From assembly GCA_035416745.1 (NCBI GenBank), contig DAOLNV010000005.1, positions 22,620-86,619 on the forward strand: a stretch of DNA of 64,000 bases, given 5' to 3'. Position 1 is the stretch's first letter; every line of letters begins with the position of its first letter. Shown here piece by piece: positions 45,176-54,423 of the stretch. The notes beneath the pieces were generated by a model that was not told the DNA's origin, made no database searches, and worked only from the letters and a program-made list of their open reading frames with translations. This DNA is from Candidatus Hydrogenedentota bacterium. Lineage in GTDB: Bacteria > Hydrogenedentota > Hydrogenedentia > Hydrogenedentales > SLHB01. A program made the position numbers and the translations under genes.

Positions 45176-48087
45176 TTGTTCTCCCCGGTCTCATCGGACC
45201 GCGATTTCCGCGCCCGTTTGTCGAGAGCGCGATCTTTCGCTGCCAGTAGTTGCGCGGTATATTCGGTGCTTCCGCGTTGTTGTCCCGCCTTTTCCGCGGC
45301 GCTGACCTGGGCTGCCGCAGCGGCTTCCAGCCGTTCCCGGACCGCAGGGACATTGTCCAGCACGCCGGTTCCTTCCACGGAATAGACGAATGTCTTCGAG
45401 ACTTGTCTCATGGCGCCATAGGCGCCGGTAAGCGGGCGCAGACGCGTTCCCTGCGCGGGCACCATGCGCCGGATGCCGGGAACCCGCCGCAATAGGGCGG
45501 CCAGCCATGCGAGCGGCGCCAGAAAATCGACCACGACCCGCCGCACGAAGATCTCGACAGGAAACAGGCAAACCGCGAACGCCACAAGATAGTGCCAGAC
45601 GGGCGTGATCGTTGCTGACGCTTCCAGATTGTGAAGAAACGGATTGTCGCCCGGAGACACGAGGTTTCCGCCGCCTTCGGCTGCCATTTCTTCCAGGAGC
45701 GGCATGTTGGAGGTGTGGTATTCGTACTCGGGGGAATACCCGAGTGCCAGCCCGGCAGGCAGCATCCCCTGGCTGCCGTCTTGTCTGGTATACACCAGGT
45801 TTACCATGTACACCCCATGTTCATCGACGGGGAACATGCCTTCGTAGATGCCAGGACCAGTTTGGGCCAGGTTGATCTCGCTGTGGCTGAAATCCGGACC
45901 GGGCCCAGTGACCGCCCCTCGAGGCCTCAGGAAGTTGACGAAACGCCCTTGCTCGTCTACGGCGTCGATCCGGACATGCCCCCATCCCCCCTCTGCGCGC
46001 ACATTGACCTGGAACGTTGTCGGAGCGGTGTCCCGTGTCGCCCAGCGCACCGCTTGCGCCCAGAAACGGTTGAACTCCTCCCACTGCATCCAGTTGGGGG
46101 CCCAGCGCGTTGTCACGTCGGAGGTAAACGCCACCGACTTGCCCAGCCCGTACCGCCAATGCGCCAGGATAGGGTCGGCCTCATCGGAAACCAGCGGCAC
46201 CGACGCGTTCTCTTTGGGGACGGTCACCACATATCCGCGCAACGGCGGCAATCCGTTATCCAGCACGCCCCGGAGAATTTCCGAGGCGTATTGGGCTTGG
46301 GGGACGAACTCTTTCTCGACGAGGAGGCCGCGTTTCACGGTGGCGGCCTCCTTGGTGAAAATCTGAGGGAGGTTGGTTGGATTCTGCACCAGGTAATACT
46401 CGCCGCCCGTGGCTTGGGCAACCACTTGCAGCGACTGTTGGTCGCTCAAGCTGTGCGGACTGATGCAGACCGTGCTCACGGTAATCTTGGCGTCCGCCAG
46501 ATTCTTGAGCAGCGCGCGCGGAGGCTGCTGGGCATCGCCATCCGAGATGATAACCACGCGTTTTGCCGCGGCGTCGGCCACAACCAGCGCGTCGTACGCC
46601 ATTTGGAGGCCCGGTCCCGTGGCAGGCATATCGCCTATTTGCGGATTGGTGAGCGCCGCCTGCATACGCCGCTTGTCGCCCACGGGTTGCAGGGGAAAAA
46701 GCCAGTCGTCCGTTCCGTCCCATTTATAGGCCAGGGTTCCCATGAGGTCTTGTGAGGCCAAGACGTTCAGCGAGGCGATGCCGATCTCTCGTGCCCAGGC
46801 ATTGCCCTCCGGAATCTCGCAGGTGTGCATGATCAACACCAGGGCCCCGCGCGGCATGACCTTCCGTTCTTTGATGTCCATGTTGACCGGCAGCGCGCGC
46901 TCGACCGCACTGTCGTAGTACCCCCCGGCGCCGAAACTGTCCGGTCCTCCAATCATCACGAGCCCGATTCCGAGGTCGCGCACCATGGCTTCCAGCGATC
47001 GGATTTGCTCGGTGGTCAGGTCTGTGCTGCTTACATTCGAGAGTATCACCACGTCGAAATCCTGGAACCCCGCCAGAGAGGTCGGGAAACTCCCCAGGTC
47101 CGCGGTCACGACGTGCAGCCCCTCGGCAACAAGAGCTTGTCCCAGCCGCGTGCTGTGCTCAGGATCTGCCTCGAGATACAAGACTCGAGGCTCTCCCTGG
47201 ATGACCGTGAACGCGCGCCCGACATTGTTAGCATTCACGGTGTCGGCGGCGGATTCGATCGTCGCTTCGTATTCGTAAAACCCTTGCTGATTCAATTCCT
47301 GGGGCAACAGGAAAGCGTTATCGCCCTGCTGCAAGGTCACGTCCGCGGACTGCAGCAACCGTTTTCCCTGCTGGACGCGCTGGTACACGCGCAGGATTGC
47401 ATCGCAGTCTTGGTCCGACTCGACAATCACCTGCAACTTGAACGGTTCTTCGGTGTTCACGCGGGATGGAACGTTTACCTCACGGACCCGCACTTCCGGG
47501 GATTCCCCCGTCTCGAGCGGCGCGACATTCACTTCGATGCCCGCCGCCCGCGCGAGTTTTATCTCTTCCAACGCGGCGCCGACAGTCTCGTTGCCGTCCG
47601 TGTACAGGACCATTCGCTTCATGTGGCCCTGTGGGAAAGCGGCCATGGCAAGGCGCACCGCCGCGGCGATGTCGGTCTGCTCTCCTCCGACATACGAGCG
47701 CACTTGTTCCAGGCGAAGGCGCGCCTCGATCTTGTGCTCGATGCTCGGTTGTTCTCCGAACACAATGACGCCCGCTTCGTCATTTTGCCCCATGAAGGTC
47801 TCACAGGTCTGTTTGACGGCATCCACGGCCGCCTGGCGGAATTCCTCGACGATGCTGTTGGATTGGTCGAGCAGAAAGAACACCGCCAGTTTGTCGTTGG
47901 TACGAACCAGTTCTGCCCCCGCAAGGGCCGCGATCAACGCAGTCAGGATCAGACAGCGAAGCGTGAGCGCAATCCATTTTCGCGTTCGAGACAGCGACCG
48001 CATTCGCAAGGCTATCCACGCGGTCCACGGCACCAGAACGAGCAGGACCAATACCCACGGGAATATGAACCGGGGGGTTACATCCAC
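45172..48087 (-). CDS. VWA/glutamine-amidotransferase-like membrane protein
   Basis: 971 residues from a GTG, preceded by GGGGGAG five bases upstream. Two N-terminal membrane helices (about residues 8-24 and 40-58), a VWA domain with FFLLDQSNSIVEE (DxSxS) and MVLYTDGNE, then a class I GATase-like domain (DFDVVILSNVSSTDLT, GLVMIGGPDSFGAGG) and a second VWA-like region with VVIISDGDAQQP. A further helix lies near residue 855-875. It matches the DUF1355/GATase-like proteins common in planctomycetes; domain naming is from memory of the family. Its start lies 68 bases after the NHL gene, the largest gap of the run. Confidence 0.82.
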   Translation of the reverse strand: MDVTPRFIFPWVLVLLVLVPWTAWIALRMRSLSRTRKWIALTLRCLILTALIAALAGAELVRTNDKLAVFFLLDQSNSIVEEFRQAAVDAVKQTCETFMGQNDEAGVIVFGEQPSIEHKIEARLRLEQVRSYVGGEQTDIAAAVRLAMAAFPQGHMKRMVLYTDGNETVGAALEEIKLARAAGIEVNVAPLETGESPEVRVREVNVPSRVNTEEPFKLQVIVESDQDCDAILRVYQRVQQGKRLLQSADVTLQQGDNAFLLPQELNQQGFYEYEATIESAADTVNANNVGRAFTVIQGEPRVLYLEADPEHSTRLGQALVAEGLHVVTADLGSFPTSLAGFQDFDVVILSNVSSTDLTTEQIRSLEAMVRDLGIGLVMIGGPDSFGAGGYYDSAVERALPVNMDIKERKVMPRGALVLIMHTCEIPEGNAWAREIGIASLNVLASQDLMGTLAYKWDGTDDWLFPLQPVGDKRRMQAALTNPQIGDMPATGPGLQMAYDALVVADAAAKRVVIISDGDAQQPPRALLKNLADAKITVSTVCISPHSLSDQQSLQVVAQATGGEYYLVQNPTNLPQIFTKEAATVKRGLLVEKEFVPQAQYASEILRGVLDNGLPPLRGYVVTVPKENASVPLVSDEADPILAHWRYGLGKSVAFTSDVTTRWAPNWMQWEEFNRFWAQAVRWATRDTAPTTFQVNVRAEGGWGHVRIDAVDEQGRFVNFLRPRGAVTGPGPDFSHSEINLAQTGPGIYEGMFPVDEHGVYMVNLVYTRQDGSQGMLPAGLALGYSPEYEYHTSNMPLLEEMAAEGGGNLVSPGDNPFLHNLEASATITPVWHYLVAFAVCLFPVEIFVRRVVVDFLAPLAWLAALLRRVPGIRRMVPAQGTRLRPLTGAYGAMRQVSKTFVYSVEGTGVLDNVPAVRERLEAAAAAQVSAAEKAGQQRGSTEYTAQLLAAKDRALDKRARKSRSDETGENK

Positions 48088-48155
48088 TGCTGCTCCCCCT
48101 TCCGGTGGTTGGCCGTTTCTCGCATGAAGGTATTGGTTGCCTTGCGCATTCGCGT

Positions 48156-49103
48156 CTATCCTAATGTGAACGATTGGATGCGGTGGTTGTCCGTATCCGC
48201 GACGTAAGCCATCCCCCTGCTGCTCACCGCGACGCCCCTGGGGCCGTGAAACTGCCCCGGGTCTCGCCCGGGCCCGCCGTAAGCCCCAAGGAATTTACCC
48301 TCCGGGCTGAAGTGTGACACGCGGTTGTTGCCGTATTCGCATGCCAGGATGCCTCCGTCCGGAAGCATGGCGGTATCGTAAGGATACTTGAGTCTTTGTC
48401 CGTTTTCACCGCTATTCCCGATGATTTGAAGGCATTTCCCTTCGAGATCGAACAGTTGAATGCGATGGTTCACGGTGTCACAAACATAAACGCGATCTTC
48501 GAAGACATCAATCGCCATAGCCCGGCTGAACTGCCCGGGTTCAGCGCCAAACTCGCCAAAACTGAACAGAAACTCATTGTTCGAATCGAACACCTGCACC
48601 CGGTCCGCGTCCATGCCATACTCCGAGATGAACGACCGCCCGTCCGGATGCCGGGCGATATCGGTGGGATAGATGAAGTTGCCCGGTTGGGAACCGTAGC
48701 TGCCCCATTCGACCACCAAATCACCTTCGGGGGTGTACTCGCGGATAGCGCTGTAGTGAGTGTCCGCAATCAACACCCGGCCATTGTGGTCAAAAGCAAC
48801 CCCGGTCGGCGTTCCATTGTCCGCGGCAGGCATATGCCATTTTCTTTGGAATTCGCCCTGTTCGGAAAAGACTTGGACCCTGCCCGTCGTGTCAATGACG
48901 TATATCTCTCCACCAAACGCGCCGACGGCGCGAGGGCGCAAGAACTCGCCATCACGCTGTCCCGGGCAGCCCCATGTGGTCCAAACAGCTTCGGTTTGAA
49001 CAGTTTGCACGCTGCATGCGCAGGCACATGCAGCGGCGGACGCAACCAGGAACTCCCGCCGTGTAACCCCCACAGTTCTATGCACCTGTTTCCGGACGGT
49101 CAT
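48156..49103 (-). CDS. NHL-repeat protein with Tat signal peptide
   Basis: 315 residues. The N-terminus has a twin-arginine motif TRREFL followed by a hydrophobic stretch ending in AAACACACSVQT, which could be cleaved as a lipoprotein. The rest is a series of about five or six NHL beta-propeller repeats, recognisable as DxxGRVxVF-type units: DTTGRVQVFSEQGEFQRKW, DHNGRVLIADTHYSAIREY, DTVNHRIQLFDLEG and DTDNHRIQSF. NHL propellers bind proteins or sugars; no enzyme motif is seen. It overlaps the preceding gene by four bases (ATGA) and lies before the VWA gene. Confidence 0.85.
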   Translation of the reverse strand: MTVRKQVHRTVGVTRREFLVASAAACACACSVQTVQTEAVWTTWGCPGQRDGEFLRPRAVGAFGGEIYVIDTTGRVQVFSEQGEFQRKWHMPAADNGTPTGVAFDHNGRVLIADTHYSAIREYTPEGDLVVEWGSYGSQPGNFIYPTDIARHPDGRSFISEYGMDADRVQVFDSNNEFLFSFGEFGAEPGQFSRAMAIDVFEDRVYVCDTVNHRIQLFDLEGKCLQIIGNSGENGQRLKYPYDTAMLPDGGILACEYGNNRVSHFSPEGKFLGAYGGPGRDPGQFHGPRGVAVSSRGMAYVADTDNHRIQSFTLG

Positions 49104-50710
49104 TCGCGCCGTTCGCGCGGCGACCGTTCGGGTTCCAGCGACCCAAAATACTGCCGCACGAACTCTTTCGAGCCCTGCGGAATCTCTTCCTTTGTCAACG
49201 CTTCCTCAGCGGCTTGCTGCACTTCGATGATGGTTTCGGAGACGAACTCGGTTGTGGCTTCGGGGTCTTCATCAGGGGCGTTATGCTTCATGATACTCGA
49301 CAAAACCTTCCCGGGCGTCATTTCGCCGGGCAAAAACGTTGGGCTGAAGCCTCCCTGAACGTCGGGCAAATCGCCGACCGTGCCGCCGCGGCCGCTTCCC
49401 GGCCCGCCCATCCCGGGACCGGACCCCTGATTGGAACCGGCGCTCCAAGGAGACCGGCCGGGGCCGCGGCTACCCCAGTTGGCGCCGATACCCTGGCCAT
49501 TCTGGCCGCCGGAGCCCATGCCGCCGAACCCAAGGGCCGCAAGATCGCATTTCCCGCCCGAACACGCCTTGCAACCTTCCCCCATGCATTGCATGGCCAT
49601 GTCCATCTGCTGCATCTGTTCCATCGCCGAGGCGACGTCTTCCAGGGCCATCTGCATCTGTTCGAGCGATGCGAGCATGCCTGCGGCGTCCTTTATAGAC
49701 ATGCCTTCGGCCGCCTTTTCCAGCGCCTGACCGAGCATGGAGTCCTTGCCGCCCAATTCCTTGGCCAATTCGCTGAGTTCTTTGGCCAAGGCTTTTCGTT
49801 CTTCCTCGGTAAGGCCGCCTTCTTTTTGTATCTTCTCCGCGAGTTGCTCCTGCAGTTCCCGGGCCTTTTCGGCTGCTTTCTCGAAATTTCCTTCCTCAAT
49901 GCTCGACGCGAGGTCCTTGGTCTTGTCCAGGTCCGCTTTACTCATGCCAGGCCGGGCAACGGGCATCTCGCTCGCGATCTTCTCCCGTTCTTCGCGGATT
50001 TCCTTGGCCATATTGGTCAACTTGGCCAATGCCTGCTTTTCGGATAGCTCACCGCTCTCAAGACCTTCCGCAATCCGCTCCACTTTCTTGACGTCTTCGG
50101 TGAGACTTGGGTGACGCTCAGATTCCGGCAATTCTTTGATCGGGCGCATGGCCTCTTCGAGCTTGCGCGCCCGGGCCGTCATGGTTTCACGAAGCTCGCG
50201 CGCCTTCGCCACGCGTTCCCGGTGTCCGAGCACGTCAAATTCAGGCAGGAGCACATAGGCAAGTCCGTACACCAGCACAGCTACTGCAAGCCACTTGGTG
50301 ACTCGGGGCATTCTCACCGGGAAGTCCTTGCCGGTATTGATGTTACAGGAATGAATCTCGGCGTCGCGATGAAGCGCTTGAACCATCTCTCCGTCCGCGT
50401 CAGACAGTTCGAGAGAGCTGGTGATACGCTCTTCGAGACCCAACCGCCGGTCTACCTCGAGCGCGGCCATTGAGAAAGAAGGACGCTGGTGATAGGTCAA
50501 CAGGAACGCCGCAGCGCCAGCAACCGCCAACAGGACTATCAGGACCGGTTCGGGCGGTCCCAAGTAGGGAAACAAGCGCACAGCCACGAGCCAGAGCAAG
50601 GCCAGGGAGCAGGCCCATGTCAGGAACAGGGCCAGAAAATAGAGCCAGGCCGTGACAATCAGACGCCGCCGGACAGCGCCCAAAAGCTTCCCGAAACGTT
50701 TGGCAGCCAT
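49100..50710 (-). CDS. Membrane protein with long coiled coil and glycine-rich tail (DUF4175-like)
   Basis: 536 residues from ATG 50710 (GTG three bases upstream is possible). Three membrane helices at about residues 20-40, 53-72 and 138-156 are followed by about 200 residues of charged helix/coiled coil rich in Glu, Lys, Ala. A Met/Gln-rich piece (QMQQMDMAMQCMGEGCKAC) and a Gly/Ser-rich low-complexity stretch come next, then a helical C-terminus. The layout recalls the DUF4175 proteins near MoxR/VWA clusters in other bacteria; this similarity is architectural only. First gene of the 15-gene run, with a weak extended -10 (TGATATGGT) in the 140-base gap upstream. Confidence 0.65.
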   Translation of the reverse strand: MAAKRFGKLLGAVRRRLIVTAWLYFLALFLTWACSLALLWLVAVRLFPYLGPPEPVLIVLLAVAGAAAFLLTYHQRPSFSMAALEVDRRLGLEERITSSLELSDADGEMVQALHRDAEIHSCNINTGKDFPVRMPRVTKWLAVAVLVYGLAYVLLPEFDVLGHRERVAKARELRETMTARARKLEEAMRPIKELPESERHPSLTEDVKKVERIAEGLESGELSEKQALAKLTNMAKEIREEREKIASEMPVARPGMSKADLDKTKDLASSIEEGNFEKAAEKARELQEQLAEKIQKEGGLTEEERKALAKELSELAKELGGKDSMLGQALEKAAEGMSIKDAAGMLASLEQMQMALEDVASAMEQMQQMDMAMQCMGEGCKACSGGKCDLAALGFGGMGSGGQNGQGIGANWGSRGPGRSPWSAGSNQGSGPGMGGPGSGRGGTVGDLPDVQGGFSPTFLPGEMTPGKVLSSIMKHNAPDEDPEATTEFVSETIIEVQQAAEEALTKEEIPQGSKEFVRQYFGSLEPERSPRERRE

Positions 50711-50853
50711 CACTTTGTTCTTTCCGGTTAATGGCAGGCGACAATCAGTGCCTGCAGACCCATTACCTCCACCATATCATGACGCCCATCGCCAGAAAAG
50801 ATCATTTTCCGCTCACGCAAAAATGCGAATAGTGAGAGGCGGTGAGCCCGATC

Positions 50854-52101
50854 CTATTCTCCATCTCCCTTTACGTTCAGCGGCATGAATTGTTCACACA
50901 GCGAGGGCTCCAGGACAAGCAGGAAAGGTGCAGGGAACCAGAAAAGGGGCGGGTCCGGCCCTGCCTTCTTCATTGGCGCACTGTAGAGCCCTCCGTGAGG
51001 GCTTTGGACGGCAGGCGGGGCAAATATGTGTCCCCTGCAGAACGCAACGAACTCCTTGACCTCCGGCGAATCCATATGCCGCAAGGCTTCTCGCATGAAA
51101 CTTCCATGCCGCCTTCCCAGGCCCTGCCTCAACATGGTGAGTAGGACCGTGCCGGGGTCTTGCGAAAGTAGCGTTTCGTCTGTTACACATTCCCGACGGC
51201 ACAACCCCTCGCCGGGCTGCTTCTCAAGCACAATGAGGACGGAGCTGCACGTTGCGGGACTGGCCGCAGGAAGAAAACGCCTGTGGACCATCTCGCAGAA
51301 TCGCAAAACGTCATCGTGGGCAAGATGGATTCGCAGGGTCTTCATGAACTCCTCATATTCGTCACTGAGCACGTGTTCGAGAAGATGGTTGTTGTTGAAG
51401 AAATCATGAGCCTGGTAGACGGCCACCCGGCACTCGCGTTCCCGTGCATGCTGCTCGATTTCGCGGAACGTAACGCCCGTGTCAGAGTCCAACGGATGGA
51501 ATCCGTCTTTGACATGCGGGCGCGGTATTCCGATAGTGTCTCCGAACTGCTGCTGCTCGCCGGAAGCCATGTCGAAGACGATTCGCCCGCCGTCGCGCGT
51601 TACACGAAGGCACGCGTCCAACAAGGGCTACCACTGGGGGAAATGGCGAAGCACGGTCATTGAAACGACGCTGTCGAAAATGCCGTCGCTGAATGGCAGC
51701 CGCTCGAGCTCGCCTTGGACACAGGGAAACGCTTTCCTCTCCTCTCGAGCGTACGCTTTCCCGCGGCCCAGCATATCGCGTGAGATATCCAGAGCCATGA
51801 CTTGGTAGTCCGCCCCTAGCAGGGGAAATGTGAAGCGGCCGGTGCCTGCCCCGGCGTCCAGGTTCTTGGGGCCCAAGGCATGCTGCAGGACAAATCCTGT
51901 TTCCGTGAGGTTCCTCAAGCGGACTACGGGCTCGTTCTGGTGCACGAGATGAAAGTAATGATTTCCGGCGCCCTCCTGCGCCCACACGGCCCGCTTCTGT
52001 CCCCGGATCTCGTTGCGCTGGTCTTCCGTGAGATGGGACGGGTCCATGAATGTCCCCCATTCGAGGTCGTGTTCTAAAGTGATCTGCCTTGCTTTCGCCA
52101 T
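50854..52101 (-). pseudogene. SAM-dependent methyltransferase interrupted by an in-frame amber codon
   Basis: The reading frame from ATG 52101 encodes a class I methyltransferase: motif I LDAGAGTGRFTFPLL, motif II VMALDISRDML, and VVSMTVLRHFPQW. It then meets TAG at 51630-51628 and continues in the same frame with PLLDACLRVTRDGGRIVFDM, exactly the next conserved block. The continuation runs to 50854 and includes the usual VLIVLEK strand end plus about 120 extra residues of unknown type. A single TGG-to-TAG or CAG-to-TAG change would explain it: mutation, read error or readthrough are all possible. Its start overlaps the upstream kinase by 28 bases. Confidence 0.7.
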
Positions 52102-52874
52102 GCCGCAATCTGCCGGGAACGCCGGGCGGTCTGACCTTGGCGGACAATCTTGGACCATGTGGCGTAATCCTGGTCCTCGGGCAGCATCAGGGACAAGAAC
52201 GGCTCAAGCACATCATCCCCCAGGAAATCGCAAAACGAGTCGTACAGCTGTACATGGTTCTTGTACCGCATCCTGGGCGTGTAGCGTTTTACGGGGACGA
52301 CGCTTTCCAAGTCAACAAAAAAGAACGTTTTGCCATCCCGCGTCAAGATGTTTTTCCCCGAGAGGTCCCGATGAAATACCCCGACCTCGCGAAGGGTGTC
52401 AATGGCCAGAGCCAAGTCTCTGAGAAAATCTCGAATCTGGTTCTCCGTAGCCCCCTCCTGGACCATTTCCGCGGCAAAGCGCTCGACGTTGCTGGTTTGG
52501 TCAAGGTAATCCATAACCAGGTAGCTTGCCGTGACGAAGCCCCAGCGTTCCGTCTCGATCAGTCCATGGGCGCGGGGAACGCTGACGCCCTGCTGTTCGA
52601 GGTAGAGGCTGGCCAGCCAGCCGCGCCGGAACCGGTTGCGGCGCAGCGTACGCTTCAATAAGCCCCGGACCGCCCCCCCTGAACAGGCCTTCACGACCAG
52701 ACCATCCACACGGCGCGTGACATATCTTGACGAGGCCTTCAAGACGGCGCCCTCGGCTGAAATGGCCGTCAACAGGGTTTCACACGATATGTCCTTTCGG
52801 TGATGGATGATGGCATTACCGCGCCGGTCACATATTGTGTTGTCGGAAGCCTGCATGAATGTGTGCATGTGCAT
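52074..52874 (-). CDS. Lipopolysaccharide (Kdo/WaaP-type) kinase-like protein
   Basis: 266 residues. Kinase-fold motifs: the catalytic loop VFHRDLSGKNILTRDG (about residues 166-181) and FFVDLESVVP, in which the metal-binding Asp is kept in DLE rather than DFG. The N-terminal lobe has VLKASSRYVTRR. Similar to lipopolysaccharide core heptose/Kdo kinases (WaaP, InaA, KdkA group). It would phosphorylate lipid A-core sugar at the inner membrane's cytoplasmic side. It follows the KdkA-like gene by three bases, so the two form a pair. Confidence 0.75.
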   Translation of the reverse strand: MHMHTFMQASDNTICDRRGNAIIHHRKDISCETLLTAISAEGAVLKASSRYVTRRVDGLVVKACSGGAVRGLLKRTLRRNRFRRGWLASLYLEQQGVSVPRAHGLIETERWGFVTASYLVMDYLDQTSNVERFAAEMVQEGATENQIRDFLRDLALAIDTLREVGVFHRDLSGKNILTRDGKTFFFVDLESVVPVKRYTPRMRYKNHVQLYDSFCDFLGDDVLEPFLSLMLPEDQDYATWSKIVRQGQTARRSRQIAAWRKQGRSL

Positions 52875-52877
52875 AAA

Positions 52878-53618
52878 CTATTTCCTGGGTCCAGAGAGGG
52901 ACGCCCTCGATTTCACTCGGTACAGGAACGAGAGCAAGAGATGGCGTGAAAGTCGGCCATATCCTTCAAAGATCATCTCATACGCCTTGGGGTCGAGATA
53001 GTTCTTCTCGAACGAACGCCGCAGCCGAAACAAGTTTGCCGCGCGGGCATACGACGATAAGTGCTTGGTTTTTCTGGCTTTATCGAAGTCGATAAGGAAA
53101 GGTCTGCCCCCTGAGACCAAGATGTTTCGGACTTGGAGATCTGCGTGCCATACGCCTAAATCGTGCATCCGGCGGATGGTCTCGCCGATTTTCTTCAATG
53201 TAGCAGAGGACGGTTCCGAACCCGTCAATAAGCAGTCCTGGAGGTGAAGCGCATCCAGGGCCATTGTTGCGATACGGCCTCGCAACAGGCCGCAGCGGCG
53301 CCACCAGCATATGCCCAACGGCTCCGGCACCGGAAAATCTTGCCTCCAAAGGTAATCGACGATGCGCAGCTCCGCCAGGGGCCGGTTTGTCAAATAGGCG
53401 TCACGGTTCACGTACCGCAGCAGGCCTCCCCGACGGTACTCGCGCACCAGGGCCGAGCCCCGGGGTAAAGGGAACCTGTAAACGGTACCCCGTCCCGACG
53501 CATTGTCAGGAGCTGTGCCGGTCCCTGAGAGCAAAGCGTCTTTCACAAGACCGGCAAATTCCCCGCGAAGCAACCCGGATTTGCCGTCCCCGCAAACGAA
53601 TTCATATCCTTCTAACAT
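52878..53618 (-). CDS. 3-deoxy-D-manno-octulosonic-acid (Kdo) kinase-like protein
   Basis: 246 residues. The conserved block is GVWHADLQVRNILVSGG (about residues 155-171, HAD catalytic loop) followed by PFLIDFDKARK (metal-binding Asp), very like KdkA of Haemophilus and Vibrio. N-lobe features include LPRGSALVREYRRGGLLRYVNRD, given in parts as SALVREYRRGG. This would phosphorylate the Kdo residue of a lipopolysaccharide core and implies a lipid A-Kdo outer membrane. It lies at the start of the leftward kinase-kinase-methyltransferase unit, with a candidate promoter at 53718-53746. Confidence 0.8.
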   Translation of the reverse strand: MLEGYEFVCGDGKSGLLRGEFAGLVKDALLSGTGTAPDNASGRGTVYRFPLPRGSALVREYRRGGLLRYVNRDAYLTNRPLAELRIVDYLWRQDFPVPEPLGICWWRRCGLLRGRIATMALDALHLQDCLLTGSEPSSATLKKIGETIRRMHDLGVWHADLQVRNILVSGGRPFLIDFDKARKTKHLSSYARAANLFRLRRSFEKNYLDPKAYEMIFEGYGRLSRHLLLSFLYRVKSRASLSGPRK

Positions 53619-53717
53619 TATCTTGGTGTCTGACTCGGATCCGACAGCCCGAGGCGTTCATAGGTTCGGGATTCTCAAGCGGTACTGTGCATCCCTTTTC
53701 GGGGTGAATACTCACAA

Positions 53718-53746
53718 ACGATAAGCATAACATAATACCTTTTCAA
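53718..53746 (-). promoter_or_regulatory. Predicted promoter of the kinase/methyltransferase unit
   Basis: Minus-strand TTGAAA (53746-53741) and TATCGT (53723-53718) lie 17 bases apart, in an AT-rich pocket (AGGTATTATGTTATGCT spacer). The start of the KdkA-like gene is about 100 bases downstream. It occupies the divergent 355-base gap between this unit and the small-ORF unit, which otherwise has no gene. Confidence 0.35.
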
Positions 53747-53898
53747 AAGGGCGGAATCCATTGAAGCGAAGAGAAGGGGCCTCGCTCGCATGGCTTGCCT
53801 CCCACCTGAAAGCTGGCCGGGTTTCATGCGCATTGGCGAGAACAAGGCGGCGCGCAAAGAAGGCAAAACATGAGGTTCTGTGAAACATTTAGGGCAGC

Positions 53899-53927
53899 TT
53901 GTGGTATTAACCATAAAGTGCGAGAAT
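53899..53927 (+). promoter_or_regulatory. Weak candidate promoter of the small-ORF unit
   Basis: TTGTGG (53899-53904) and GAGAAT (53922-53927) have a 17-base spacer, and the -10 has a TGC extension. The first small ORF begins about 40 bases after the predicted start site. Only three of six and four of six consensus matches. Confidence 0.25.
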
Positions 53928-53973
53928 GCGTCTACCCGGGACTCCGGATGTCCAGAACGCGAGGAGAAAGCTC

Positions 53974-54129
53974 ATGACGAAACTGCACGCAAAAGCCATC
54001 AGCAAACCGGGGAGCGCTGATACAAGCGATGTTCAAAACACTCTCGATCTTTTCGCGTTCATCAGGAATCTGATGGGTTTGCTCAATACGTTCTTAGCAA
54101 ACAGCCCGAAGACCCAAGCCAGTTCCTGA
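53974..54129 (+). CDS. Small protein A of a three-member family
   Basis: 51 residues. The ATG is preceded by GAGGAGAAAGCTC, an excellent ribosome-binding site with seven-base spacing. The N-terminus MTKLHAKAISKPGSADTSD is hydrophilic and basic; the middle (LDLFAFIRNLMGLLNTFLA) is amphipathic-hydrophobic, and the tail is polar (NSPKTQASS). The KAISKPG stretch aligns with KPLSRKPG and KPISKIP of the two following small proteins. No known family is recognised. Nothing overlaps it on the other strand, and a terminator closes the unit downstream. Peptide toxin, modified-peptide precursor or small membrane-associated regulator are all possible. Confidence 0.55.
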   Translation: MTKLHAKAISKPGSADTSDVQNTLDLFAFIRNLMGLLNTFLANSPKTQASS

Positions 54130-54187
54130 CCGGGGCAGGCTGGGCGGGGGCGGGTCCGCGCAAGAGGCCAAATTGCGCGTGCCCGGG

Positions 54188-54217
54188 GGAATATTCCAGC
54201 GTATATAATACTTGACA
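54188..54217 (+). promoter_or_regulatory. Palindrome and AT-rich promoter-like cluster before small protein B
   Basis: The perfect palindrome GGAATATTCC (54188-54197) is followed by TATAAT (54204-54209) and TTGACA (54212-54217). No well-spaced pair of -35 and -10 sites can be assembled in either direction, so this is only a candidate control region in the 294-base gap between small genes A and B. The rest of the gap has GC-rich runs and no gene. Confidence 0.25.
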
Positions 54218-54423
54218 GTTGCGTTTCGCGCGTGTTTTGTGTAACGTTATCGGGAGTCGGGGTTCTTCCCAGGAACGGGAAGCGCGGGAGCCATGCGCGT
54301 AATTGAGGCGCAGGTTTCGCTCCCCGAGACAAGGTTGAGGGAGTATCCTCTGGAGAGAGGGGCCCATGAGTGACTGCCTGGAGTTCCGGCTATAGCTGGA
54401 AGATGGGGAGAGGATGGTACCGA

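Noticed and set aside
46825..48207. A 460-codon plus-strand frame opposite the VWA/GATase-like gene
   Set aside because: Antisense to a domain-bearing gene; no start site or homologous motif.
54299..54373. A 26-codon frame between small genes A and B (starts MRVIEAQVSLPE)
   Set aside because: The Shine-Dalgarno-like GGGAG is only two bases from the ATG and it lacks the shared head motif.
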